A stretch of 15,223 bases of DNA, taken from assembly GCA_004293505.1 (NCBI GenBank), contig RDYY01000005.1, positions 1-15,223 on the forward strand, given 5' to 3'. Shown here piece after piece: positions 1-7,490 of this stretch. The DNA comes from Sphingobacteriia bacterium (lineage in GTDB: Bacteria; Bacteroidota; Bacteroidia; Chitinophagales; Chitinophagaceae). Positions within the stretch are counted from its first letter, which is position 1, and each line of letters opens with the position of its first letter. The translations under genes were made by a program, and so were the position numbers. The notes under the pieces are model-generated. The model had not been told where the DNA came from, searched no databases, and worked only from the letters and a program-made list of their open reading frames with translations.

Positions 1-687
1 ATAATTGATTTGTTCGGGTTGGGGTTTTCTGGCTTGGAACCTAAAACGGGCATGGTTTTCATGTACTACCTCCCAACCAAAATGCGCCAACACAGACAAG
101 GTCAAATCAATATAAGGTTTGCTCTTCAAGTCATTTACTTCAATCACCACATCAGTGTTTGCTGTTGTGGCAAAAGCCATGAGCAATCCGGTCAAAAACT
201 GGGAACTCATAGATCCATCTATTTGGATGCTGCGGGCTTGCAAAGGGCCTTTCACCTCCAAGGGCAATTTGCCACCCTGTGTGCTGACGCCAACACCCAA
301 TTGGGGCAAGACCTCGTCAAAAAAATCCATGGGGCGTTTCACCAAACTTCCCCTTCCCTGAATGGTCAAAGCTTGGTCAGACAAAGCTGCCAAGGGAGTA
401 AACATGCGGATGCCCAACCCACTCTCCCCACAATCCAAGACCTTGGTTTGGGGATGAACACCTTGGGAGATGATGCGCAAACGCCCATCGGGTAGCGCGT
501 CTACCTTGGCCCCTAATGCCTGGATCACCGACAAAGCTGCCAGGTCATCATCGGCTTTTCCGGGGCGAGACAAAATGGTTTCTCCTTGGTGCAACAAAGC
601 AGCTGCACAGGCCCTTTGCATGGAACTTTTACTGGGCGGTGCTGGAATGGTTCCATTTACTTTACCTGGAACGATGGTTTCAACCAT
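1..687 (-). CDS. aroA: 3-phosphoshikimate 1-carboxyvinyltransferase (EPSP synthase), N-terminal 229 residues, cut by window edge
   Basis: Joins shikimate-3-phosphate to phosphoenolpyruvate, the sixth step of the shikimate pathway, in the cytoplasm. The reading frame is open from ATG at 687 to base 1. It begins MVETIVPGKVNG and then shows the substrate-binding stretch PPSKSSMQRA (Lys20, Ser21, Arg25), normal for the start of the enzyme. A second family block, LDCGESGLGIRMF, sits near residue 85, and GSMSSQFLTGLL near residue 155 resembles the conserved SSQFLTALLM block. Only about half of the usual 410-430 residues are present, because the gene runs off the left edge rather than being broken. 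The ATG lies inside the last codons of aroB (8-base overlap, 680-687), so translation is probably coupled. It is the last operon gene visible here. Identification is firm. Confidence 0.95.
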   Translation of the reverse strand, partial: MVETIVPGKVNGTIPAPPSKSSMQRACAAALLHQGETILSRPGKADDDLAALSVIQALGAKVDALPDGRLRIISQGVHPQTKVLDCGESGLGIRMFTPLAALSDQALTIQGRGSLVKRPMDFFDEVLPQLGVGVSTQGGKLPLEVKGPLQARSIQIDGSMSSQFLTGLLMAFATTANTDVVIEVNDLKSKPYIDLTLSVLAHFGWEVVHENHARFRFQARKPQPEQINY

Positions 688-1696
688 GGTGAACGAGCTT
701 TTGAAAATCTTTCAACAATTGTTCTACTTGTACCAGCAACAAGGGCTGTACCACTCCCTGCCCTGTTTTTGCCAACAGCACAAAATGAATGTCCACCCCA
801 TTCGATTTTTTGTCCTTGACCAATACCTTGAATGCTTGGCGGGCATCAAAGTCAGAAAGGGTGGGCAGACCATAACGCTGCAACAAGCCCATGAGGGCTG
901 TCAGGTCTTTGTAACCTTTGATATAGGCTGATACCCAAGCGGCAAAACTCATCCCTATGCTGATGGCTTCGCCATGGCTAAGCGCATATTTGTTTTCAAT
1001 TGCATGCCCCAAAGTGTGGCCAAAATTGAGCAATTTCCTTTCGCCCTGTTCCAAAGGATCTTGGGTAATGACTTTGATTTTGATCTGAGCATTGCGTTTG
1101 ACCAAACTGGCCAAATCGATTGGGTTCTTGCGGTAATGGTTGAGGGTATGGGTTTGCAAGTCCCGAAACATTTTGGCGTCTTTGATGGCGGCGTGCTTGA
1201 TGATTTCAGCAAAGCCATTGCGCCACTCTGCCAAAGGAAGGGTCTTCAACAGGTTAAAATCATAGAGCAAAAAATGTGGTTGACGGATAAGCCCTACCAT
1301 GTTTTTGTATTCTCCTACATCCACCCCATTTTTCCCGCCAATGGCAGCATCTACCATGGACAACAAAGTAGTAGGTACAAAACCAAAACGAATACCACGT
1401 TGATAAATGCCAGCTACGTAGCCGGTCAAGTCTGTTATGACCCCACCCCCAACACCCACCAAAGTGGATTGGCGATGGGCACCCATGGCCAACAAGCGGT
1501 CAATGACCACATCAACTGTTTGCTGCACTTTATAGGCTTCTCCCGCTTTGAGCACAATGGTATTCCAACCCTTGAACTTTGATTTGTGGGCAGCAAAGAC
1601 ATTTTCGTCGGTGACCAAAAAACTATCTGCTGGATTTGCCCATTTTTCCAATTGGGCAAAAGCGCCCTGCCAAATATATTGGGTCTTGGTGTCCAT
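680..1696 (-). CDS. aroB: 3-dehydroquinate synthase
   Basis: Converts DAHP to 3-dehydroquinate, the second shikimate step, using NAD+ and a divalent metal. The 338-residue product is close to the usual 340-370. The glycine-rich NAD-binding block GVGGGVITDLTGY is at about residues 81-93, and PTTLLSMVDAAIGGKNGVD at about 108-126. The expected metal ligands are Glu164 (in GFAEIIKHAA), His227 (in LNFGHTLGHAIE) and His241 (in LSHGEA). The start ATG at 1696 overlaps the stop of the upstream DAHP synthase gene by one base (TAATG). The aroA start lies inside its own end. These overlaps indicate one co-transcribed, probably translationally coupled unit. No unusual residues were seen. Confidence 0.97.
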   Translation of the reverse strand: MDTKTQYIWQGAFAQLEKWANPADSFLVTDENVFAAHKSKFKGWNTIVLKAGEAYKVQQTVDVVIDRLLAMGAHRQSTLVGVGGGVITDLTGYVAGIYQRGIRFGFVPTTLLSMVDAAIGGKNGVDVGEYKNMVGLIRQPHFLLYDFNLLKTLPLAEWRNGFAEIIKHAAIKDAKMFRDLQTHTLNHYRKNPIDLASLVKRNAQIKIKVITQDPLEQGERKLLNFGHTLGHAIENKYALSHGEAISIGMSFAAWVSAYIKGYKDLTALMGLLQRYGLPTLSDFDARQAFKVLVKDKKSNGVDIHFVLLAKTGQGVVQPLLLVQVEQLLKDFQKLVHHG

Positions 1697-2781
1697 TAAC
1701 TGTTCATGATTTTGTTTTGGTGCTGAATGCTTTCCATGTGTACAGCATCAAAATATTTGGTGATAAACTCTTTGCTCAAACCAATTTTTTCTCCCCTTGC
1801 ATAGGCCCTTTCCAAAATGGCATTCCAACGATTGGTTTGTAATATGGTGATGTTGTTGTCTTTTTTGTATTGGCCAATTTGGTCGGCAATTTTCATGCGT
1901 TGTCCCAACAGCAACATCAGTTCGTCATCCAGTTGATTGATCTGAGCCCGCAATTTTTCCATGTTGGCATGGAGTTGTTCAGAGTCAATGTCTTCTTTGC
2001 GCCAAATGATGCCTTCCAACATGGCACCCATTTGTGCTGGGGTAATTTGTTGTTTGGCATCGCTCCAAGCATTGTCGGGATCTATGTGGCTCTCCACAAT
2101 CAAGCCATCAAAATCCAAGTCAATGGCTTTCTGCGCCACTTCAGCCAAAATATCCCGGCGGCCACAAATATGAGAAGGGTCATTGATCAAGAGCATGCCT
2201 GGATGGCGGCGCTTCATTTCAATGGCCAAATGCCACATGGGTGCATTGCGGTATTCAGTATTGCCATAGGAACTAAATCCCCGGTGGATGAGGCCAATGT
2301 TTTCAATGCCTGCTTTGGCAACCCTTTCAACGGCTCCTATCCACAATTCCAAATCGGGGTTGATGGGGTTTTTGATCAAAACAGGTACGTTAACACCGCG
2401 CAAAGCATCAGCTACTTCTTGTACACTAAAGGGATTAACGGTGGTACGGGCCCCAATCCACAACACATCTACGCCAAAATGCAAAGCATCTTCAACTTGT
2501 TTTCCAGTGGCCACTTCTACGGCAACGGGCAAACCAGATATTTTTTTGGCTTGTTGCAACCAAGGCAATCCCTTGGTGCCCACGCCTTCAAAACTGCCCG
2601 GACGGGTGCGGGGTTTCCAAATACCTGCGCGCAGGATATCAATCTTTCCAGTGGCCGCTAACTGGCTGGCAGTGGCCAAAACTTGTTCTTCGGTTTCTGC
2701 ACTACAAGGTCCAGAAATGACCAAGGGTCTTTTGGCCAAAATGGCGGTCAGGTCAAGGGGTGCTAAGCTTGTTTTTTCCAT
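1696..2781 (-). CDS. aroF: Bifunctional 3-deoxy-7-phosphoheptulonate (DAHP) synthase / chorismate mutase
   Basis: A fusion of the first shikimate enzyme with the chorismate-to-prephenate enzyme. The N-terminal domain, about residues 15-260, is a type I-beta DAHP synthase without the long N-terminal regulatory extension. It has GPCSAE (24-29, metal Cys26), KPRTRPGSFEG (56-66), IKNPINPD (136-143), GLIHRGFSSYG (163-173), DPSH (201-204) and VESH (229-232). The C-terminal domain, about 270-361, is an AroQ-type all-helical chorismate mutase: MEKLRAQINQLDDELMLLL, then RMKIADQIGQYK. Synthase followed by mutase is a known arrangement in Bacteroidota (Porphyromonas, Prevotella). In that family the mutase domain mediates prephenate feedback on the synthase; whether that holds here is inference. 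The start ATG at 2781 lies 54 bases after the helicase gene. The symbol aroF is a label of convenience. Confidence 0.96.
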   Translation of the reverse strand: MEKTSLAPLDLTAILAKRPLVISGPCSAETEEQVLATASQLAATGKIDILRAGIWKPRTRPGSFEGVGTKGLPWLQQAKKISGLPVAVEVATGKQVEDALHFGVDVLWIGARTTVNPFSVQEVADALRGVNVPVLIKNPINPDLELWIGAVERVAKAGIENIGLIHRGFSSYGNTEYRNAPMWHLAIEMKRRHPGMLLINDPSHICGRRDILAEVAQKAIDLDFDGLIVESHIDPDNAWSDAKQQITPAQMGAMLEGIIWRKEDIDSEQLHANMEKLRAQINQLDDELMLLLGQRMKIADQIGQYKKDNNITILQTNRWNAILERAYARGEKIGLSKEFITKYFDAVHMESIQHQNKIMNS

Positions 2782-2803
2782 GTTGGTGTCTACTGTTGTT
2801 GTT

Positions 2804-2811
2804 CAAAGATG
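2804..2811 (-). promoter_or_regulatory. Possible internal -7 box for the DAHP synthase-aroB-aroA part
   Basis: In the 54-base gap after the helicase gene, the minus strand reads CATCTTTG, one mismatch from the Bacteroidota -7 consensus TAnnTTTG, 22 bases before the DAHP synthase ATG. No clear -33 TTG element was seen. It could be an internal promoter letting the common-pathway genes escape the upstream attenuator, but a single 7/8 match is weak support. Confidence 0.2.
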
Positions 2812-2835
2812 GTGTTGTGGGTTGATGGGTTATCC

Positions 2836-4497
2836 TTATCTCCTATCGGCGTCATTCATGCGAATGCTGCGGCCTTTGTATTTTTTGCCATCCAAGGCCC
2901 GGATCATTTGCTGGGCGGCGGAGGGTTCAATCTCAATCCAAGAATTCATGTCTTTCATGTCAATTTTTCCCAACACCTCTTTTCTCAGGTCACTCATGTC
3001 CAGGATGTATTGCAGAAAACTGGCTTTGAAAAATCCGTCCTTGGTACCCAAGTTGACAAAAAGCCTGGCATAGGCACCGCCTTTTTTGTAGGCTTTGCGG
3101 TTATCGCCTCGGCCAAAGTCTTTGGACTTGTCAAAGGCCTGGGGCTGGTCTTTTCTGCCCTTGTCTTTTTCGCGCAGGTTCAAATCAGCCGCATTTTCGT
3201 AATATTTCAAGAAGCGATCAAATTCCAATGCTGCAAAGCGTTTGAGGATATCGGCTTTGTCCAAGTCGGCAAATTTTTCTTCCAGCATGGGCACATAGGT
3301 TTCATAGTCTCCATGGCTCACATCAACTTTCAAAAGTTTGTCTACAAAATGAAAAAATTGTTTGCGACAAACATCCTTACCAGAAGGTATGTCTAAGCGG
3401 TGAAAAGGTGATTTGTTGATGCGCTCAATTTGCTTGAGTTTATAAGACTCCTTGGCGTGTACAATGGAAACGCAAATGCCCTGGTTGCCTGCCCGGCCAG
3501 TTCGGCCACTGCGGTGGGTATAGACTTCCACATCGTCGGGCAATTCGTAGTTGATCACGTGGGTAATCCCTTGCACATCAATGCCCCGGGCAGCCACATC
3601 AGTTGCAATCAAGAGTTGGAGGCTTTTGTCGCGGAACTGCCCCATGACGCGGTCGCGCTGGGCCTGGGTCAGGTCTCCGTGCAGGGCGTCAATGTCATAG
3701 CCCTCACGCGTTAATTTTTCAGAAATGTCTTGGGCATCAATTTTGGTTCGGGTAAAAATGATGCCATAAATACCTGGGTTAAAATCAATGATGCGCTTCA
3801 AGGTTTCGTAGCGGTGGTGGGCCGTGGTCACATAGTATTGGTGGTCTATGTTTTGGTTGACGGCATTCATTTTGCCAACCGTGATTTCCTTGGGCTCTTT
3901 CATGTAACGCTTGCTCACCTTTCTGATTTCAGGTGGCATGGTGGCACTGAAGAGCCAAGTGCTGTCCCGCTTGGGGGTATTCTTCAAAATGAATTCAATG
4001 TCTTCTTGAAAGCCCATGTTGAGCATTTCATCGGCCTCGTCCAAGACCACGTATTGGATTTCTTCTAGGTTGATGGCTTTTCTTTCGATCAAATCAATCA
4101 ATCGACCGGGTGTAGCCACTACAATTTGAACCCCTCTTTTGATGTCTTTGATTTGCAAGCCAATGGATGTACCCCCATAAACAGCTACCACACTCACGTG
4201 GGGCATGTTTTGTTTGAAGAGGGTCAATTCATTCACAATTTGCATGCAAAGCTCCCGGGTGGGACAAACTACCAAAGCTTGGGGATGGCGAACTGTTTCA
4301 TCTATGACTTGCAACAAAGGCAGGCCAAAAGCAGCTGTTTTGCCCGTACCGGTTTGGGCCAATCCAATGAAATCGGTGGTCCCACTCAGCAAAATGGGAA
4401 TGGCTTGCTCCTGAATAGAAGTGGGGTGCTGATAACCCAAAGAAGAGACGGCTTGCAACAGCCTTTCTTCTATGCCTAAATCTTGAAATGTTGTCAT
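2836..4497 (-). CDS. deaD: DEAD-box ATP-dependent RNA helicase with DbpA-type RNA-binding domain
   Basis: An ATP-driven RNA-unwinding enzyme of the DeaD/CsdA/DbpA group, usually acting in ribosome assembly, cold adaptation or mRNA turnover. The 553-residue product has the full motif set: Q motif (GYQHPTSIQEQ, 21-31), I AQTGTGKT (47-54), Ia PTREL (79-83), GG (108-109), Ib TPGR (129-132), II DEAD (153-156), III SAT (184-186), V ATDVAARGID (298-307) and VI HRSGRTGR (328-335). A charged linker leads to YARLFVNLGTKDGF and a DbpA RNA-binding (RRM-like) fold at about 475-548. The frame stays open 40 codons further upstream, but that part overlaps tyrA and looks unlike a helicase, so ATG 4497 (MTTFQDLG) is chosen. 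It lies 41 bases after tyrA inside an aromatic operon, an unexpected place. The exact subfamily symbol is less sure than the class. Confidence 0.94.
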   Translation of the reverse strand: MTTFQDLGIEERLLQAVSSLGYQHPTSIQEQAIPILLSGTTDFIGLAQTGTGKTAAFGLPLLQVIDETVRHPQALVVCPTRELCMQIVNELTLFKQNMPHVSVVAVYGGTSIGLQIKDIKRGVQIVVATPGRLIDLIERKAINLEEIQYVVLDEADEMLNMGFQEDIEFILKNTPKRDSTWLFSATMPPEIRKVSKRYMKEPKEITVGKMNAVNQNIDHQYYVTTAHHRYETLKRIIDFNPGIYGIIFTRTKIDAQDISEKLTREGYDIDALHGDLTQAQRDRVMGQFRDKSLQLLIATDVAARGIDVQGITHVINYELPDDVEVYTHRSGRTGRAGNQGICVSIVHAKESYKLKQIERINKSPFHRLDIPSGKDVCRKQFFHFVDKLLKVDVSHGDYETYVPMLEEKFADLDKADILKRFAALEFDRFLKYYENAADLNLREKDKGRKDQPQAFDKSKDFGRGDNRKAYKKGGAYARLFVNLGTKDGFFKASFLQYILDMSDLRKEVLGKIDMKDMNSWIEIEPSAAQQMIRALDGKKYKGRSIRMNDADRR

Positions 4498-4538
4498 CTG
4501 TTTGTTTTTGTGCGGACCTGGATCCGGCGGTGAAGGGC

Positions 4539-5378
4539 TCAACCCAAAATACGCCGAATCCCATTGGCGTGCTGAATGAGTTCCTGTAAATATTCTTTGT
4601 TTTCTTTTTCCAGACAAGCTTTGAATTTGCGCAATTGGCTGATGTGCTCATTCAGGACATCCAGAAGGTTTTCCTTGTTTTGTAAAAAAATGGGGACCCA
4701 CATGTTGGGGTCGCTTTTGGCCAAACGGACTGTACTTTCAAATCCCCCACTGGCCAATTCAAAAATGGCTTCTTCTTCTCTTTCTTTTCCCAATACGGTA
4801 TTGGCCAAAGCAAAAGAAGTGATGTGCGAAATATGGCTGATATAAGCAACGTGCATGTCGTGTTCATCGGCCTTCATGTACATCAAATGCATGCCCAAGT
4901 TTTGGTACAAATTTTCCACCCAAGTCAAAGCATCAGGGGCCGTGTTTTCGCGGTCGCAAATCACACAAGCTTTTCCTTGAAAGGCGCCTTGTACAGCTGC
5001 CAGCGGGCCGCTGTTTTCAGTACCCCACATGGGATGGGTAGCTACCCAACGGCCCCGTTTGGGATGGTTTTGGATGGCAGAGACCAGGTTGGCTTTGGTA
5101 GATCCCATGTCCAACAAAATGTGGCCTTGGGTTTGGTCCAACAAGGTTTGGGCCAAGGGCAAAGCCACATCAACTGGGGTGGCCAAAACCACCACATCCA
5201 CCAGCGCCATCAAATCTTCCAGTGGCACAACTTGGTCCACAAGCCCTCTTTCCAATGCTTGTGCTGCGTGCAGCGCATTATTGTCTGTGCCTACCAATTG
5301 GGTAGCCAAGCCTTTGTTGCGCAGGGCCAAAGCCATCGACCCGCCCATCAACCCCAATCCAATGATACCTATTTTCAT
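4539..5378 (-). CDS. tyrA: Prephenate (or arogenate) dehydrogenase
   Basis: Oxidative decarboxylation on the tyrosine branch. The 279-residue protein starts with a Rossmann dinucleotide site, IGIIGLGLMGGS (3-14), and Asp32 at the end of the second strand suggests NAD+ rather than NADP+. THPMWGTENSG (114-124) is the family's substrate-site block, and the C-terminal half is the all-helical dimerisation domain (SHISHITSFALA, ASGGFESTVRLA). There is no attached chorismate mutase or ACT domain; the mutase is supplied by the downstream DAHP synthase fusion. ATG 5378 overlaps the aminotransferase stop by four bases (ATGA). Sequence alone does not settle prephenate versus arogenate as substrate. That depends on whether the neighbouring aminotransferase acts on prephenate. 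Confidence 0.95.
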   Translation of the reverse strand: MKIGIIGLGLMGGSMALALRNKGLATQLVGTDNNALHAAQALERGLVDQVVPLEDLMALVDVVVLATPVDVALPLAQTLLDQTQGHILLDMGSTKANLVSAIQNHPKRGRWVATHPMWGTENSGPLAAVQGAFQGKACVICDRENTAPDALTWVENLYQNLGMHLMYMKADEHDMHVAYISHISHITSFALANTVLGKEREEEAIFELASGGFESTVRLAKSDPNMWVPIFLQNKENLLDVLNEHISQLRKFKACLEKENKEYLQELIQHANGIRRILG

Positions 5379-6544
5379 GTTATTTGTACTTGGGTTTTAA
5401 TGCGTTGAATGGCTTCTTCCATTTTAGACAAGGGGCTGCACAAACTCACGCGTATGAAACGGTTCCCTGCCGATCCAAATATGCCACCAGGCGTGATGAA
5501 AACCCCAACAGCATGCAACCAATGGTCGCTGAAGGCAAAAGCATCTGTGGCATCGCTGGGTATTTTGGCCCAAGAAAAAAGACCTGCTTGTCCTGGAGCT
5601 GGTTCACAGCCCAATTGACGCAACAATTCTTCTGCTTTTTGCCGCCGCATGGCATAGGTCTCATTCAGGGAACGGTACCACTCAGGGCCTAAGTTCAGCG
5701 CAGCAATGGCTGCTTTTTGAACCGGCAAAAACATGCCACTGTCCATGTTGCTCTTAAAAGTCAAAACCTGTTGCACCACCGTTGCGGATCCCATGAGCAT
5801 GCCCACGCGCCATCCCGCCATGTTGTGGCTCTTGCTCAAAGAATTGAGTTCAACTGCGGTGTCCAAAGCGCCAGGAACCGAAAAAATGCTGCTGGGGTCG
5901 GGGTTGCCAATAAAACTATAAGGGTTGTCGTGGCAAACCAAAATGTTGTTGGATTGACCAAATGCAATCAGTTGTTCAAAAACCCCTGTGGGCGGCAATT
6001 GCCCTGTGGGCATTTGCGGATAATTGACCCACATCATCTTGACCTTGCTCAAATCCAATTCAGACAATGCTGCCCAATTGGGCAGCCATTGGTTGCTTTC
6101 TTCCAAAGCATAAAAAACCGGCTCGGCCCCTGCCAATTTAACGGCTGATGCATATGTGGGATATCCAGGATTGGGCACCAACACTTGGTCTCCTGGGTTC
6201 AAATAGGTCATACACAAATGCAGGATGCCTTCTTTGGAACCCATCAAAGGCAAAACCTCTTTTTCAGGATCTAATATTACCCCATAAAACTGCTGGTACC
6301 ATTTGGCCATGGCTTGTCGCAAAGCGGGAATCCCTTTGTAGGACTGATAAGCATGGGCTTGGGGATCGGCTGCTGTTGTTTGGAGCGCCATGACCACACT
6401 GGGGTCGGGGGGCAAATCCGGGCTTCCAATACCCAAATTCAATACGTTTTTACCCGCTTGGTTCAGGGTCTCAATCTCGCGGAGTTTCTGGGAAAAATAG
6501 TACTCCCCAATTCCATTCAAACGGTCTGCTGTTTTGCGCATCAT
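5375..6544 (-). CDS. Class I/II PLP aminotransferase of the aromatic operon (candidate aromatic or prephenate aminotransferase)
   Basis: A fold-type I PLP aminotransferase that, by position, should catalyse the transamination step of Phe/Tyr synthesis. Of 389 residues, PLP-site landmarks are Asn174 (VNYPQMPTG), Asp206 and Tyr209 (CHDNPYS), Lys238 in NSLSKSHNMAGWRVG (Schiff base), and Arg365 in NRFIRVSL (substrate carboxylate). The sequence style (GSPDLPPDPSV, YQSYKGIPALRQA) resembles aspartate/LL-diaminopimelate-type aminotransferases, so annotation pipelines may call it that. I use ATG 6544, which overlaps the pheA stop by four bases (ATGATG containing TGA); ATG 6541 is equally possible. The frame extends upstream into pheA, but that part is not credible coding. 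The enzyme class is certain. The substrate (phenylpyruvate, 4-hydroxyphenylpyruvate or prephenate) is inferred from the operon. Confidence 0.9.
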   Translation of the reverse strand: MMRKTADRLNGIGEYYFSQKLREIETLNQAGKNVLNLGIGSPDLPPDPSVVMALQTTAADPQAHAYQSYKGIPALRQAMAKWYQQFYGVILDPEKEVLPLMGSKEGILHLCMTYLNPGDQVLVPNPGYPTYASAVKLAGAEPVFYALEESNQWLPNWAALSELDLSKVKMMWVNYPQMPTGQLPPTGVFEQLIAFGQSNNILVCHDNPYSFIGNPDPSSIFSVPGALDTAVELNSLSKSHNMAGWRVGMLMGSATVVQQVLTFKSNMDSGMFLPVQKAAIAALNLGPEWYRSLNETYAMRRQKAEELLRQLGCEPAPGQAGLFSWAKIPSDATDAFAFSDHWLHAVGVFITPGGIFGSAGNRFIRVSLCSPLSKMEEAIQRIKTQVQIT

Positions 6545-7407
6545 CCTTTCAATATTTTTCCTTTTTGATAAATCCCAAATACTTTTAACTGGCTGGTACA
6601 AGCGGCCAAGGCAGTCAATACTTTTTGGAAGGATTGGGGCGATTCAAACTCCATGTCAGCGTAAAAACCATATTTAAAATGACTCCCGGGTATGGGCATG
6701 CTTTGCAATTTGCTCAGGTTGATGCCACCTTTGGCAATAAGGGCCAAGACCTTGGCCAATATGCCTTTGGAGTGATCGGTTTGAAAGTAAACAGAAGCTT
6801 TGTTGGCTTTTGCATCGGGCAAAACATCCGCTTTTCTTTTCAGTACCAAAAACCGGGTGATGTTGTTTTTCTGGGTTTGAATATCAGGCACCAAAACGTC
6901 TAAGTCGTACAGTTCAGCCGCCAATTTGCTGGCAATGGCGGCACTGTGTTTGTGCTTGTGTTGCTGCAAATGTTTGGCGCTAAGGGCCGTGTCTTCGGTC
7001 TCTACCAATTTGAAGCGGTGTGTTTCCAAAAAGTCCATGCACTGTAGCAGGGCCATGGGATGGCTTTTCACTTCCTTGATGTCGGCCAATTGAACCCCTT
7101 TGTTCACCAATAGGTTTTGGCTGATGGACAAATACACTTCTCCCACTACTTGCAATTTGGATTGGTGCAACAAATTGTAATTGGGCAGAATACTGCCTGC
7201 AATGGAATTTTCGATGGCCATGACAGCACCTGCCGACAGGGTTGGATCGCCAGCCCATTTGACCAGGTCCCTGAAATGGTCACAGGGAATAACTTCTACC
7301 TTTTTTCCAAAAAACAAACGCGCAGCCACTTGGTGAAAGCTGCCGGCATATCCTTGGATACAAATGCCTTGGGGAAGTGCTGAAGAAATATGGCTGTTGG
7401 GGTTCAT
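6541..7407 (-). CDS. pheA: Prephenate dehydratase (or arogenate dehydratase) with C-terminal ACT domain
   Basis: Decarboxylates and dehydrates prephenate to phenylpyruvate on the Phe branch. The 288 residues comprise a dehydratase domain, about 12-190, starting IQGYAGSFHQVAA. It includes AIENSIAGSILPNYNLL (64-80) and the catalytic TRF motif (184-186, NNITRFLVL). A regulatory ACT domain follows at about 205-285 (SKGILAKVLALIAKGGINLSK). In it, the phenylalanine-binding motifs GALV and ESRP of other dehydratases appear as GILA and LQSMP. The frame is open to a GTG at 7434, and another in-frame ATG exists at 7431. Both lie inside a terminator hairpin, so I choose ATG 7407, whose product begins at the normal place for this family. 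It is the first enzyme gene of the operon and lies directly behind the attenuator. No chorismate mutase is fused. Confidence 0.94.
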   Translation of the reverse strand: MNPNSHISSALPQGICIQGYAGSFHQVAARLFFGKKVEVIPCDHFRDLVKWAGDPTLSAGAVMAIENSIAGSILPNYNLLHQSKLQVVGEVYLSISQNLLVNKGVQLADIKEVKSHPMALLQCMDFLETHRFKLVETEDTALSAKHLQQHKHKHSAAIASKLAAELYDLDVLVPDIQTQKNNITRFLVLKRKADVLPDAKANKASVYFQTDHSKGILAKVLALIAKGGINLSKLQSMPIPGSHFKYGFYADMEFESPQSFQKVLTALAACTSQLKVFGIYQKGKILKG

Positions 7408-7410
7408 GGT

Positions 7411-7441
7411 AAAAAAAAGGTCCCGGTTCATCACCGGGACC
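7411..7441 (-). terminator. Intrinsic terminator of the aromatic operon leader (attenuator)
   Basis: On the minus strand a perfect 9-bp stem, GGTCCCGGT / ACCGGGACC (7433-7441 and 7419-7427), with a five-base GATGA loop, is followed at once by eight T (7411-7418). This is a textbook Rho-independent terminator, yet it ends only three bases before the pheA ATG. It therefore cannot mark the end of the preceding transcript's gene set: upstream lie only the leader ORF and a promoter. Its position between a Phe/Tyr/Trp-rich leader ORF and the first biosynthetic gene makes it the attenuating terminator. On the plus strand the same stem has no T run after it. Confidence 0.93.
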
Positions 7442-7490
7442 TTTGTATTTGAATGTGCTTTTGATTAGGCGTTTACAAACAGGACCCGGT
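7433..7490 (-). promoter_or_regulatory. Predicted antiterminator pairing between leader ORF and terminator 5' arm
   Basis: Minus-strand segment 7490-7474, within the leader ORF, reads ACCGGGTCC, TG, TTTGTA. It can pair with minus-strand 7447-7433, TACAAA followed by GGTCCCGGT. Six pairs (TTTGTA/TACAAA), a two-base bulge, then eight of nine pairs with one U-U mismatch give 14 Watson-Crick pairs around a 26-base loop. This uses the whole ascending arm of the terminator, so the two structures exclude one another. The pairing segment starts about ten bases after the last codon of the aromatic run. A ribosome held early in that run would leave it free, and one translating to the stop codon would cover or disrupt it. 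The pairing is read directly from the sequence; the mechanism is inferred. Confidence 0.82.

Noticed and set aside
1870..2661. A 263-codon plus-strand open frame opposite the DAHP synthase gene, and a 261-codon one at 2288-3073.
   Set aside because: Both lie antisense to genes with clear family motifs, have no recognisable domain, and one crosses a gene boundary; they are shadows of codon bias on the other strand.
4498..4538. Imperfect palindrome around GGATCC between tyrA and the helicase gene.
   Set aside because: Short, with mismatches near the centre and no T run; too weak to call a terminator or operator.
4498..4617. A 40-residue N-terminal extension of the helicase.
   Set aside because: It lies mostly within tyrA, is rich in Pro and Ser with no helicase homology, and the Q-motif distance is normal from ATG 4497.
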